This document shows positions 28,496-37,283 of a stretch of 64,000 nucleotides of DNA, one piece after another. Origin of the DNA: Haliea sp040221975 (GTDB taxonomy: Bacteria; Pseudomonadota; Gammaproteobacteria; Pseudomonadales; Halieaceae); assembly GCA_040221975.1 (NCBI GenBank), contig JAVJWR010000036.1, positions 124,001-188,000 of the forward strand. The letters are read 5' to 3'. How positions within the stretch are numbered: the stretch's first letter is position 1; every line of letters starts with the position of its first letter. The notes below the pieces were generated by a model. The model saw only the letters and a program-made list of their open reading frames with translations. It was not told the origin of the DNA and did no database searches. The position numbers and the translations under genes were made by a program.

Positions 28496-29350
28496 CTAGT
28501 AAAGCAGGCTGTAGAGCTTGCGCTGATACTCCACAGCCAGGGGGTCGCCCTTGCCCAGGCTGGCGATAGTATCGAGCAGGGTCTTCTTGCTGGCACCCTC
28601 GTCGTGGTTCAGATCCTGCCGGAGAATGGTAATGAGGTGCTCCAGGGCCTCCCGATAGTAGCCGGCATTGGTGTACTGCACCGCCAGCTGATGGCGTACA
28701 TCGTGATTGTCGGGCTCCGCCTGCAGGCGCTGTTCCAGCGCCTCCATTTCCGGGGAGCGAGCCGCTTCACGCTTCAGCTTTACCTGGGCGACCAACTGCT
28801 CCCAGTCCGGGTCCTGGTTCACCATCTTTACCGTCGCCAGGACGCCGTCGGCGTCGTCCAGGCGGTTGCACTCGATCAGGGCGTGGGCATAGGCCAGGGT
28901 GATGTCGTGGCGCTGGTGTGACTCCTCAAACGCCTGCCGCAGGGGCGACAGGGCAGAACTGAAATCTCCCTGCGCCATGAGCGCCTGCGCCTGCTGCAAC
29001 AGGGCGTCCCAGGGCTTGGGCAGGTACTTTTCCAGCAGCTCTCGCACCTGCTGTTCAGATTGGGCGCCGACAAAACCGTCTACCGGTTGCCCGCCCTGCA
29101 TGACCATCACCGTGGGCAGGCTCCGCACCCCGAACTGCTGGGTGATCATGGGCTGCTCATCGGCATTGACCTTGGCCAGCAGGAAAGCGCCGGCGTGTTC
29201 GTTGGCCAGCTTTTCCAGCAGCGGCATCAGGGTCTTGCAGGGACCGCACCACTCGGCCCAGAAATCCACCACAACCGGACGCTTGTGGGACTCTTCGATC
29301 AGCAGAGCCGCAGCGTTGCTCTCATCGATGTTGACAATGTATTCAGTCAC
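28496..29350 (-). CDS. cnoX: Thioredoxin-TPR co-chaperone (CnoX/YbbN family)
   Basis: A 284-residue protein with an N-terminal thioredoxin domain and a C-terminal TPR-like region. The active-site motif is WCGPC in FWAEWCGPCKTLMPLLEKLA, with both cysteines present (E. coli CnoX has SXXC). The family acts as a holdase that passes substrates to GroEL/DnaK. The start is taken at GTG 29350 because AGAGG lies 10 bases upstream and homology begins at TEYIVNIDES. A longer open frame upstream merely translates an 18-base tandem repeat. It is separated by that repeat from dapB. Confidence 0.85.
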   Translation of the reverse strand: MTEYIVNIDESNAAALLIEESHKRPVVVDFWAEWCGPCKTLMPLLEKLANEHAGAFLLAKVNADEQPMITQQFGVRSLPTVMVMQGGQPVDGFVGAQSEQQVRELLEKYLPKPWDALLQQAQALMAQGDFSSALSPLRQAFEESHQRHDITLAYAHALIECNRLDDADGVLATVKMVNQDPDWEQLVAQVKLKREAARSPEMEALEQRLQAEPDNHDVRHQLAVQYTNAGYYREALEHLITILRQDLNHDEGASKKTLLDTIASLGKGDPLAVEYQRKLYSLLY

Positions 29351-29368
29351 GCCAGGTTTTCCTCTTCT

Positions 29369-29486
29369 GTGGGAGCCCACTGTGATGTGGGAGCCCACTC
29401 TGTTGTGGGAGCCCACTCTGTTGTGAGAGCCCACTGTGATGTGGGAGCCCACTCTGTGGGCGATCGCCCGCGGAGCGGGCTCCTAC
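29369..29486. repeat. REP-like palindrome with 18-bp tandem half-unit array (cluster A)
   Basis: Four successive 18-base units of the form GTGGGAGCCCACTCTGTT (variants TGTGAT; one GTGAGAGC) run from 29369 to 29440. A final unit merges into a full palindrome to 29486 with core GCGATCGCCCGCGGAGCGGG and ends GTGGGAGC / GCTCCTAC. The same element occurs at 34281. It lies between cnoX and dapB and would fold in RNA from either strand. Confidence 0.85.
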
Positions 29487-29503
29487 AATTTACCAGCCGG
29501 GTG

Positions 29504-30307
29504 TTAGATGCCCAGCACATCCTGCATATCGTAAAGCGCCGGTTTGCGCCCGCAAAGCCAGCCGGCAGCTCGGACCGCGCCGCGGGCGAAGGACATGCGG
29601 CTGGACGCCTTGTGGGTGATCTCCACCCGCTCGCCATCGGCGGCGAAGATCACCGTGTGGTCGCCGACAATATCGCCGGCGCGCACAGTGGCAAAACCGA
29701 TGGTCTCCCGCTCCCGGGCACCGGTGTGGCCCTCGCGGCCATAAACAGCTACCTCCGCCAGATCGCGACCCAGGGCATTGGCGACCACACCGCCCATGGA
29801 CAGCGCCGTACCGGAGGGCGCATCGATCTTGTGGCGGTGGTGGGCCTCGACGATCTCGATGTCCACATCGTCACCCAGCACCCGCGCCGCCATGTCGAGC
29901 AGCTTGAAGCAGAGGTTGACGCCGGTACTGAAATTCGAGGCCTTGCACACCGCGATCTTCCCGGCGGCGCGCTTGATCTCTTGGTCCTGAGTGGCGTTGA
30001 ATCCGGTGGTGCCGATTACCACCGCCTTGCCCGCGGCGGCGCAAAGCGCCAGGTTGGACAGGGTCGCCGCCGGTACGGTGAAGTCGATCAGCACATCAAT
30101 GCCATTGATCACGGCTGCCAGGTCGCTGGTCACGGCCACTCCGATCTTGCCCAGGCCCGCCAGCTCGCCTGCATCGGCGCCGAGCAGGCTGCTGTGGGGC
30201 TGCTCCAGGGCCGCGGCCAGTTCCAGACCCGGAGTCTGGCCGATGGCCTCTACCAGTGTGCGCCCCATGCGGCCGGCGGCACCGGTAATTCCCACGCGCA
30301 CGGTCAT
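29504..30307 (-). CDS. dapB: 4-hydroxy-tetrahydrodipicolinate reductase
   Basis: A 267-residue lysine and diaminopimelate pathway enzyme that reduces hydroxy-tetrahydrodipicolinate with NAD(P)H. Diagnostic parts are the N-terminal VGITGAAGRMGRTL nucleotide loop, the EAHHRHKIDAPSGTAL motif with catalytic His and Lys, and IGFATVRAGDIVGDH. Length matches (~270). Its ATG overlaps the dnaJ stop by four bases, so it belongs to the dnaK-dnaJ transcript, an arrangement also seen in Pseudomonas-type genomes. Confidence 0.97.
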   Translation of the reverse strand: MTVRVGITGAAGRMGRTLVEAIGQTPGLELAAALEQPHSSLLGADAGELAGLGKIGVAVTSDLAAVINGIDVLIDFTVPAATLSNLALCAAAGKAVVIGTTGFNATQDQEIKRAAGKIAVCKASNFSTGVNLCFKLLDMAARVLGDDVDIEIVEAHHRHKIDAPSGTALSMGGVVANALGRDLAEVAVYGREGHTGARERETIGFATVRAGDIVGDHTVIFAADGERVEITHKASSRMSFARGAVRAAGWLCGRKPALYDMQDVLGI

Positions 30308-31428
30308 GGCTTCATGTCGTCAAAGAATGTCTTCACACCCTCGAACCAGCTGGTCTGGCGTGGAGACTGCGCGTCCCCGCCCTGGCCGAGGCTTTCCTGA
30401 AACTCCTTCAGGAGTTCCTTCTGCTTCTTGTTGAGATTGACCGGCGTTTCCACCACCGCCCGGCACAGCAGGTCACCCACGGCACCACCGCGCACCGGCT
30501 TCACACCCTTGCCACGCAGGCGGAACAACTTGCCGGTCTGGGTTTCCGCCGGGATCTTGAGCTTGACCCGACCGTCCAGGGTCGGCACTTCCAGCTCTCC
30601 CCCCAGCGCTGCCGCGACAAAGGTGATGGGAACCTCGCAGTACAGGTTCTTGCCATCGCGCTCGAAGATGGGGTGCTGGCGCACGGACATCTGTACGAAC
30701 AGGTCTCCGGGCGGCCCGCCGTCGGGCCCCGCCTCGCCTTCACCGGACAGGCGAATCCGGTCGCCGGTGTCCACGCCCGGCGGCACCTTGACCGACAGGG
30801 TCTTGCTCTTTTCCACCCGGCCCTGGCCCCGGCATTTGGGGCAGGGGTCGGAGATCATCTTGCCGCGGCCGCGGCAGGTGGGACAGGTCTGCTGTACCTG
30901 GAAGAACCCCTGCTGCATCCGCACCTGGCCGATACCACCGCAGGTGGAGCAGCTGACCGGCGAACTGCCCTTGCGTGCACCGGAGCCGTCGCATTCATCG
31001 CAGCTGGACAGGGTCGGCACCTTGATCTCGACGGTGGTACCGCGGACCGCGTCCTCAAGCGAGATGTCCAGGGTATAGCGCAGGTCGGAACCCCGCTGGG
31101 GGCCACCACGTCCGCGACCACCGCCGCCGAAAATGTCGCCAAACACGTCTCCGAAAATATCGCTGAAGCTGCCGCCGCCAAAGCCGCCACCACCCATGTT
31201 GGGATCGACCCCTGAGTGACCGAAGCGATCGTAGGCTGCGCGCTTCTCGCTGTTCATCAGCACGTCGTAAGCTTCGGTGGCTTCCTTGAATTTCTCGTCC
31301 GCGTCCGGGTCGTCCGGATTGCGGTCCGGGTGGTACTTCATGGCCACCCGGCGATAAGCCTTCTTGATTTCCTTCTCATCGGCCGCTTTCTCGACCCCGA
31401 GCACTTCGTAGTAATCGCGTTTTGACAT
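30304..31428 (-). CDS. dnaJ: Chaperone DnaJ
   Basis: A 374-residue Hsp40 co-chaperone that stimulates DnaK ATPase and delivers substrates. The J domain (1-70) has HPD in MKYHPDRNPDD, followed by a Gly/Phe-rich segment (GGGGFGGGSFSDIFGD). The zinc region has four CXXCXGXG motifs (CDECDGSG, CSTCGGIG, CPTCRGRG, CPKCRGQG), then the C-terminal substrate-binding domains. The start at 31428 (MSKRDYYEVLG) is the family start; an in-frame ATG eight codons earlier is not conserved. dnaK lies 117 bases upstream. Confidence 0.98.
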   Translation of the reverse strand: MSKRDYYEVLGVEKAADEKEIKKAYRRVAMKYHPDRNPDDPDADEKFKEATEAYDVLMNSEKRAAYDRFGHSGVDPNMGGGGFGGGSFSDIFGDVFGDIFGGGGRGRGGPQRGSDLRYTLDISLEDAVRGTTVEIKVPTLSSCDECDGSGARKGSSPVSCSTCGGIGQVRMQQGFFQVQQTCPTCRGRGKMISDPCPKCRGQGRVEKSKTLSVKVPPGVDTGDRIRLSGEGEAGPDGGPPGDLFVQMSVRQHPIFERDGKNLYCEVPITFVAAALGGELEVPTLDGRVKLKIPAETQTGKLFRLRGKGVKPVRGGAVGDLLCRAVVETPVNLNKKQKELLKEFQESLGQGGDAQSPRQTSWFEGVKTFFDDMKP

Positions 31429-31466
31429 AGACAGCCTGGCGTTAAACCGCACCCTCGCAAATGACG

Positions 31467-31525
31467 ACGCGGGCTCTTGAGTCCCGCGTGGTCGATATTG
31501 GCATCCGGGGCGGCTGCCCGCCCCG
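31467..31525 (-). other. Two stem-loops in the dnaK-dnaJ spacer
   Basis: 31506-31525 is an 8-bp perfect stem (CGGGGCGG/CCGCCCCG) with a 4-base loop, and 31467-31489 has a 7-bp stem (ACGCGGG/CCCGCGT). Neither has a T-run, so they are more likely RNA-processing, stability or partial attenuation elements lowering dnaJ relative to dnaK than full terminators. Confidence 0.5.
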
Positions 31526-31545
31526 TGTGACAGAAGCGTTGTTGC

Positions 31546-33471
31546 TTACTTCTTGTCGTCGTTCACTTCCTCGAACTCGGCATCGACCGCGTCGTCGCCG
31601 CCATCCTGGGCCCGTTCACCGGTGTCACCAGCGGCGTCCTGGGCCGCACCGGCCTGGGCCTGGTACATCTTCTGTGCAACCGGACCGGTGGCTTCAGTCA
31701 GCTTGGTGGCTGCGGCGTCGATGGCATCCTTGTCGTTGGCCTTCAGCGCCTCCTCCGCCTGGGTGATGGCCGCCTCAATGGCTGCCTTCTCGTCGGCGGT
31801 GGCGTTGTCGCCAGCCTCTTCCAGGGTCTTGCGGGCCGCGTGCACCAGGCCGTCACAGGTGTTGCGGGCGCTGACCAGCTCCTCGAACTTCGCGTCGGCG
31901 TCGGCGTTGATCTCGGCATCCGAGACCATTTTCTGGATTTCCTCCTCGCTCAGGCCGCCGGAGGCGGTGATGCGGATGGACTGCTCCTTGCCGGTCGCCT
32001 TGTCCTTCGCCGAGACATTGAGAATACCATTGGCGTCCAGGTCGAAGGTGACCTCGATCTGCGGCATGCCACGCGGCGCCGGCGGTATGTCCGCCAGGTC
32101 GAAGCGGCCCAGGGACTTGTTCTGTGCCGCCTGCTTGCGCTCGCCCTGTACCACGTGGATGGTGACCGCGGTCTGGTTGTCGTCAGCGGTCGAGAACACC
32201 TGCGACTTCTTGGTCGGGATGGTGGTGTTCTTCTCGATCAGCGGCGTGGCAACACCGCCCATGGTCTCGATACCCAGGGTCAGTGGCGTCACGTCCAGCA
32301 GCAGCACGTCCTTGACGTCACCGGACAGTACCGCACCCTGGATAGCCGCGCCCATGGCGACAGCCTCGTCCGGGTTCACGTCCTTGCGCGGATCCTTGCC
32401 GAAGAAGTCCGCCACCGCCTTCTGCACCATGGGCATGCGGGTCTGGCCGCCCACCAGGATCACGTCGTTGATCTCGCTGGGGCTCAAGCCGGCGTCCTGC
32501 AGGGCCACTTTTACCGGCTCCATGGAACGCTTGACCAGCTCCTCGACCAGCGACTCCAGCTTGGAGCGGGACAGCTTGACCACCAGGTGCTTGGGGCCGG
32601 TGGCGTCGGCAGTGATGTACGGCAGATTGACCTCGGTCTGCTGGCTGGAGGACAACTCGATCTTGGCCTTTTCGGCCGCTTCCTTCAGGCGCTGCAGGGC
32701 CAGCGGGTCGCTGTGCAGGTCGATACCGCTTTCCTTCTTGAATTCCGCCGCCAGATACTCGATCAGGCGCATGTCGAAATCCTCACCACCGAGGAAGGTG
32801 TCACCATTGGTGGCCAGTACTTCGAACTGGTGCTCGCCATCCACTTCGGCGATCTCAATGATGGAAATATCGAAGGTGCCGCCGCCGAGGTCGTACACGG
32901 CGATGGTGCGGTCACCCTTGGCCTTGTCCATGCCATAGGCCAGCGCGGCCGCAGTCGGCTCGTTGATGATGCGCTTGACGTCCAGCCCGGCGATGCGGCC
33001 GGCATCCTTGGTGGCCTGGCGCTGGGAGTCGTTGAAGTACGCCGGCACGGTGATCACCGCCTCGGTCACGGTCTCGCCCAGGTATTCCTCGGCGGTGCGC
33101 TTCATCTTGCGCAACACTTCAGCAGACACCTGCGGCGGCGCCATTTTCTCGGTCTTCGCCTGCACCCATGCATCGCCGTTGTCGGCCTCGATGATCTTGT
33201 AGGGGACCATCTTGATGTCTTTCTGCACCACGTCGTCCTTGAACTTGCGCCCGATCAGGCGCTTGACGGCGTACAGGGTGTTGTTGGGGTTGGTGACCGA
33301 CTGGCGCTTGGCGCTCTGGCCTACCAGGATTTCGCCGTCTTCCGTGTAGGCGACGATGGAGGGCGTCGTGCGGTCACCCTCGGAGTTTTCGATCACCCGC
33401 GCCTTGCCGCCTTCCAGCACGGCGACGCAGGAGTTGGTGGTACCCAGGTCGATACCGATTATCTTGCCCAT
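31546..33471 (-). CDS. dnaK: Chaperone DnaK (Hsp70)
   Basis: A 641-residue Hsp70. The N-terminal ATPase domain begins GKIIGIDLGTTNSCVAVLEGG and includes AVYDLGGGTFDISIIEI and ILVGGQTRMPMVQ; the substrate-binding domain contains LLLDVTPLTLGIETMGG. The C-terminal lid ends in an acidic tail (EFEEVNDDKK). Length is standard. A sigma-32-type promoter lies ~60 bases upstream. It is followed by dnaJ and dapB and preceded by grpE. Confidence 0.99.
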   Translation of the reverse strand: MGKIIGIDLGTTNSCVAVLEGGKARVIENSEGDRTTPSIVAYTEDGEILVGQSAKRQSVTNPNNTLYAVKRLIGRKFKDDVVQKDIKMVPYKIIEADNGDAWVQAKTEKMAPPQVSAEVLRKMKRTAEEYLGETVTEAVITVPAYFNDSQRQATKDAGRIAGLDVKRIINEPTAAALAYGMDKAKGDRTIAVYDLGGGTFDISIIEIAEVDGEHQFEVLATNGDTFLGGEDFDMRLIEYLAAEFKKESGIDLHSDPLALQRLKEAAEKAKIELSSSQQTEVNLPYITADATGPKHLVVKLSRSKLESLVEELVKRSMEPVKVALQDAGLSPSEINDVILVGGQTRMPMVQKAVADFFGKDPRKDVNPDEAVAMGAAIQGAVLSGDVKDVLLLDVTPLTLGIETMGGVATPLIEKNTTIPTKKSQVFSTADDNQTAVTIHVVQGERKQAAQNKSLGRFDLADIPPAPRGMPQIEVTFDLDANGILNVSAKDKATGKEQSIRITASGGLSEEEIQKMVSDAEINADADAKFEELVSARNTCDGLVHAARKTLEEAGDNATADEKAAIEAAITQAEEALKANDKDAIDAAATKLTEATGPVAQKMYQAQAGAAQDAAGDTGERAQDGGDDAVDAEFEEVNDDKK

Positions 33472-33528
33472 GTGTTCGTCTCCTCATTTGGGCCGGCAGT
33501 ACCGGCCACCTTGTCTCGGTTATTCTCT

Positions 33529-33556
33529 ATATTGGCCCTGAGCGTAAAAATTCAAG
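33529..33556 (-). promoter_or_regulatory. Sigma-32 (heat-shock) promoter for dnaK
   Basis: Read on the minus strand, CTTGAAT (33556-33550) is followed after 13 bases by GCCAATAT (33536-33529), close to the heat-shock consensus CTTGAAA / CCCCATNT. It lies about 58 bases before the dnaK start. The same two boxes with the same spacing occur before grpE. Confidence 0.65.
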
Positions 33557-33572
33557 GGCCACCCCGCGCTTG

Positions 33573-34160
33573 TTACGGCGCTGCCGGCGCCTTGCTGACC
33601 ATGACCATGGCCGGGCGCACCAGCCGGGAGTTCAGGGTGTAGCCCTTCTGCATCACCGCGATCACGGTATTGGGTTCAACATCGGCGTTTTCCACCAGGC
33701 TCATGGCCTGGTGGAGCTGGGGATCAAAGGGCGCGCCCTCGGGATCGACGGACTCGATGTTGAATTTGCGCAGGGCATCGGTAAAACTCTTCAGGGTCAG
33801 CTCCACGCCTTCGATGATCGGCTTTACCGTTTCGTCGTGGCCCGCGGTGACCGCCAGCGTTCGTTCCAGGTTGTCGACCACCGGCAGCAGCTCCTTGCAG
33901 AAGGACTCCAGCGCGAACTTCCGCGACTTTTCCACATCCTGCTCGGCGCGGCGCTTGATATTCTGGGCGTCGGCCTGGGCCCGCAAGGCGGCATCCCGGG
34001 CGGCGTTGAGGTCTTCTTCCAGCTTCGCCATCAGCTCCTCTGGGGTGAGTTCATTGTCACCCTGAACGCTGCCGGCATTCTCGGGCTCAGTGCCCGCGGC
34101 AGCCTGTTCAGGCGTTGGGGTCTGTTCAGTTTCGGGCTTGTTTTGCTCGCTCTCAGCCAC
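33573..34160 (-). CDS. grpE: Nucleotide exchange factor GrpE
   Basis: A 195-residue DnaK nucleotide-exchange factor. An acidic, low-complexity N-terminus leads to a long coiled coil (~55-110, DLNAARDAALRAQADAQNIKRR) and a beta domain with HQAMSLVENADVEPNTVIAVMQKGYTLNSRLVRPAMVMVS. It releases ADP from DnaK and acts as a thermosensor in E. coli. It has its own sigma-32-type promoter and is about 100 bases upstream of dnaK. Confidence 0.96.
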   Translation of the reverse strand: MAESEQNKPETEQTPTPEQAAAGTEPENAGSVQGDNELTPEELMAKLEEDLNAARDAALRAQADAQNIKRRAEQDVEKSRKFALESFCKELLPVVDNLERTLAVTAGHDETVKPIIEGVELTLKSFTDALRKFNIESVDPEGAPFDPQLHQAMSLVENADVEPNTVIAVMQKGYTLNSRLVRPAMVMVSKAPAAP

Positions 34161-34238
34161 GTCGTTGCTCCATCAATGGCGGTTACGGATTGAGTGACGG
34201 ACAGGCCCACGGGGCCGCCCGCCAGCTGCCTATCGGAG

Positions 34239-34266
34239 ATATTGGGACTCAGGCTGGCTTTTCAAG
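34239..34266 (-). promoter_or_regulatory. Sigma-32 (heat-shock) promoter for grpE
   Basis: On the minus strand CTTGAAA (34266-34260) is followed after 13 bases by CCCAATAT (34246-34239), a close heat-shock consensus match, about 79 bases before grpE. It sits directly beside REP-like cluster B. Confidence 0.7.
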
Positions 34267-34280
34267 GCCGGTCAAGGAAC

Positions 34281-34382
34281 GTGGGAGCGCGGTCCCCGCG
34301 CGATCGCCCGCAGAGCGGGCTCCCACTCCCAGAGCGGGCTCCCACACCCAGAGCGGGGCTCCCACACCCAGAGCGTGCCCAC
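34281..34382. repeat. REP-like palindrome with half-unit array (cluster B)
   Basis: A 46-base palindromic element (34281-34326, ends GTGGGAGC / GCTCCCAC, core GCGATCGCCCGC) is followed by three imperfect 17-20-base units of the form ACCCAGAGCGGGCTCCCAC to 34382. These are the reverse complement of the units in cluster A. The array fills the gap between the grpE promoter and the end of hrcA. Confidence 0.85.
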
Positions 34383-34393
34383 AGCGGGTGCGC

Positions 34394-35428
34394 TCAGTGG
34401 GAAAGAGCTTGACTGAGCATTCTGGCGGTTATATCCACCACCGGGATGACCCGCTCATAGGCCATGCGGGTGGGGCCGATCACGCCGAGCACGCCCAGGG
34501 TCCGGGCGCCGTCGGTGTAGGGAGCGGTAATCACGCTGTAGTCACCAAAAACCTCAAAGCCGGCCTCCTCGCCAATGAAAATCTGCACCCCGTTGGCCTT
34601 GGAGCAGCGCTCCAGCAGGTGCAGCAGATCCTTTTTCCGCTCGAAGGCGTCAAACAGCTCCCGCAGGCGGCCGAGATCCTCCGGGCTGACATTGCCCAAC
34701 AGCCGCGACTCCCCGGCCACCAGGTATTCGTCCTCGGGATCTTCCTGGTCCAGCGCCTTGCTGGCGAGATCCAGGGCCGCCTGCAGGTAGCTGTCAATAC
34801 GACTGCGCGCATCCTGCATTTCCCGCAGGATCTGGTCCTGGACCTGGCTCAGCGGCTGGCCAGCGAAGCGCTGGTTGACCAGGGCTGCGGCCTCCCGCAG
34901 TTCAGCTTCGGTGAAGGGCCGCTGGGTATGGATGATGCGGTTCTGCACCTCCCGCTCATTCACCACCAGGATGACCAGTACCCGGTCCCCGGACAGCGGC
35001 AAAAACTCCACCTGCCGCAGCTGGTGTGCATCCGGCCGCGGCACGGTCACCAGCCCGGCCTGGGCGGTAATCGCCGACAGCAGCGAAGATGCCGTCTGCA
35101 CCAGTTCGGTCGCGGATTTGTCGGGATTGAGCTGCTCCCGCAGGGCGATCACGGCGCGCTCATCAATGGGCTGCACCTGCAACAGGCGATCGACGAACAG
35201 GCGGTAACCCTGGGCGGTTGGCACCCGGCCGGCGGACGTGTGGGGCGAGTGCAACAACCCACGATCCTCCAGGTCCGACATCACATTGCGGATGGTGGCG
35301 GCGCTGACCGGCAAACCGGCCTCTTCCAGCAGGGTGCGTGACCCCACCGGCTGGCCATCGCGGATATGGCGCTCCACCAGGGCCTTGAGGATTATCCGCG
35401 CGCGTTCTGACAGGTCCGCCGAGCTCAT
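34394..35428 (-). CDS. hrcA: Heat-inducible transcription repressor HrcA
   Basis: A 344-residue repressor that in other bacteria binds CIRCE elements upstream of chaperone operons. The N-terminal winged helix shows RARIILKALVERHIRDGQPVGSRTL and VSAATIRNVMSDLEDRGLLHSPHTSAGRVPT; the C-terminal part has TRMAYERVIPVVDITARMLSQAL. The start at 35428 follows GGGGATGG and is where homology begins; a much longer open frame upstream is the shadow of recN. It is divergent from recN and precedes grpE on the same strand. No CIRCE sequence is visible at dnaK, grpE or hrcA. Confidence 0.96.
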   Translation of the reverse strand: MSSADLSERARIILKALVERHIRDGQPVGSRTLLEEAGLPVSAATIRNVMSDLEDRGLLHSPHTSAGRVPTAQGYRLFVDRLLQVQPIDERAVIALREQLNPDKSATELVQTASSLLSAITAQAGLVTVPRPDAHQLRQVEFLPLSGDRVLVILVVNEREVQNRIIHTQRPFTEAELREAAALVNQRFAGQPLSQVQDQILREMQDARSRIDSYLQAALDLASKALDQEDPEDEYLVAGESRLLGNVSPEDLGRLRELFDAFERKKDLLHLLERCSKANGVQIFIGEEAGFEVFGDYSVITAPYTDGARTLGVLGVIGPTRMAYERVIPVVDITARMLSQALSH

Positions 35429-35558
35429 ACCATCCCCAATACTGTTGCGTGGCTTGGTTGTATCACAGGGGAGCGCCAATACAAAGCCGTGGCCGCAACG
35501 GATGTTTATGCAGTACCGGTTCTGCGGTATAACAGGACAAATTCTGCAGCGGCCAATC

Positions 35559-37220
35559 ATGCTTACCCATATCAGTATCAGCCAATATACCATCGTCGAC
35601 ACCCTGGACATGGAGTTCCGGGGCGGGATGACGGTCATCACCGGGGAAACCGGCGCCGGCAAATCCATCATGCTCGACGCCCTGGGACTCTGCCTGGGGG
35701 ACCGGGCGGACCCCAAGGCAGTGCGCAGCGGCAGCGATCGGGCCGAGATCACCGCCGGCTTTGACATCAGCCGCAACCCGCAGGCCGCCGCCTGGCTGCG
35801 CACCCGCGACCTCCACCGCGGCGATGAGTGCCTGTTACGGCGGGTGGTCACCAGCGAGGGCCGCTCCCGTGCCTACATCAATGGCAGCGCGTCGACGGTG
35901 CAGGATTGTGCGGCACTGGGTGAGCTGCTGATCGACATCCACAGCCAGCACGCCCACCAGTCCCTGCTGCGCAAGCCGGTACAACGGGACATGCTGGACA
36001 ACTTCGCCGGACACACCGTGCTGGCCCGCAGCGTCGAACAGACTGCCTCGGAGTGGCTGCGGGGCCGGCGCGAACTCGCCCTGCTCACCAGCAGCCGGGA
36101 CGAGCAGAGTGCCCGCGCCCAGCTGCTGGCCTACCAGGTGGAAGAGCTGGAGACGCTGGGTCTGCAGGAAGGCGAGTTGGAGGCACTGGAGCGGGACCAG
36201 ACCCTGCTGGCCAACGCCGAGGAGATCCTGCAGGGCGCACACCAGGCGCTGGAGCTGTGCGAGGAGCAGGCCGGCGGCACCCGGCACGCCCTGCAGTTGA
36301 TCCGCGGCGCCACCGGGGCCAGCAAAGCGGCCGACAATGCGCGCGACCTGCTGGAGTCGGCAACGATCCAGCTCGAGGAGGCCCGCAGCGAAATCCAGCG
36401 CTATATCGACTCCGTCGAAATTGATCCGGAGCGCCTGGCGGAAGTGGAGAAGCGCCTGGAGCAGATCCACGACATCGCCCGCAAGCACCGCATCAAGCCA
36501 CAACTGCTGCCGGAGTTCCAGACCGGCCTGCAGGAAGAGTTGGCGGGCCTGACTCACGGCAGCCAGCACATCGAAGAACTGCAGGAGGGGCTGGCCGGGC
36601 TCGAGCAACGCTATCGCACGGACGCCGCCACCCTGGGCAAGCAGCGGGCCAGGGCCGCGAAGTCCCTGGTCAGCAAGGCCACTGCCGTACTCAAGACCCT
36701 GGCGATGGGTGACTGCCGGTTCGAAATTGCACTGGCGAAGCGGGATAGCAGCGACCCCCACCCCCAGGGCGCCGAGGACGTCGAGTTCCTGATCAGCACC
36801 AATCCCGGCGCGGCACCCCAGCCGCTGGGGAAGATCGCGTCCGGCGGCGAACTGTCGCGGATCAGCCTGGCCATCCAGGTGGTTACCGCGAGTAGCGGCA
36901 CCCTGCCCAGCATGGTGTTCGACGAGGTGGACGTGGGCATTGGTGGTGCAGTGGCCGAGGTGGTCGGGCGCCTGCTGCGCTCCCTGGCCCAGGACACCCA
37001 GGTCCTGTGCGTGACCCACCTGGCCCAGGTCGCGTCCCAAGGGCATCAGCACCTGCAGGTGAGCAAAACATCGGACAAAACCGCGGCCTGGGCCCGCATG
37101 ACGCCCCTGGCAGGGGACGAACGCACCCGCGAGATTGCGCGCATGCTGGGTGGAGTCAGGATTACCGAGCAGTCCCTGGCCCACGCCCGGGAAATGCTGG
37201 CGGACGCGGCACAAGCCTGA
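35559..37220 (+). CDS. recN: DNA repair protein RecN
   Basis: A 553-residue SMC-like ATPase in double-strand-break repair. The N-terminal Walker A is VITGETGAGKSIMLDALGLCLGDRA, a long coiled coil occupies the middle (~170-370), and the C-terminal signature IASGGELSRISLAIQ and Walker B MVFDEVDVGIGG are intact. Length matches the family (~553). The start at 35559 (MLTHISISQYTIVDTLDMEF) is the family start. No LexA box with correct spacing was seen in the 130-base gap to hrcA. Confidence 0.97.
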   Translation: MLTHISISQYTIVDTLDMEFRGGMTVITGETGAGKSIMLDALGLCLGDRADPKAVRSGSDRAEITAGFDISRNPQAAAWLRTRDLHRGDECLLRRVVTSEGRSRAYINGSASTVQDCAALGELLIDIHSQHAHQSLLRKPVQRDMLDNFAGHTVLARSVEQTASEWLRGRRELALLTSSRDEQSARAQLLAYQVEELETLGLQEGELEALERDQTLLANAEEILQGAHQALELCEEQAGGTRHALQLIRGATGASKAADNARDLLESATIQLEEARSEIQRYIDSVEIDPERLAEVEKRLEQIHDIARKHRIKPQLLPEFQTGLQEELAGLTHGSQHIEELQEGLAGLEQRYRTDAATLGKQRARAAKSLVSKATAVLKTLAMGDCRFEIALAKRDSSDPHPQGAEDVEFLISTNPGAAPQPLGKIASGGELSRISLAIQVVTASSGTLPSMVFDEVDVGIGGAVAEVVGRLLRSLAQDTQVLCVTHLAQVASQGHQHLQVSKTSDKTAAWARMTPLAGDERTREIARMLGGVRITEQSLAHAREMLADAAQA

Positions 37221-37283
37221 AATTGGCGCTTCCAGCCGTTGCTGGTGTAAGGTTGCGTCAGTCCAGAACCCTGCCGGCCATCA

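Noticed and set aside
29369..29440. Short regular repeats that could suggest a CRISPR array
   Set aside because: Units are 18 bases, directly tandem with no spacers, and there are no cas genes.
29351..29452. 34-residue N-terminal extension of cnoX made of GSHxxV repeats
   Set aside because: It is only the translation of the 18-base repeat array; the GTG at 29350 has a ribosome-binding site and begins the family homology.
31840..33642. Open frame of 600 codons on the plus strand
   Set aside because: Antisense to dnaK, a classic spurious frame over Hsp70 genes.
35531..35546. Possible LexA box before recN (CTGCGGTATAACAG)
   Set aside because: The CTG and CAG are separated by 8 bases instead of the 10 of the gammaproteobacterial LexA site.
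33472..35558. Search for a CIRCE element near dnaK, grpE and hrcA
   Set aside because: No TTAGCACTC/GAGTGCTAA inverted repeat was seen in the spacers.
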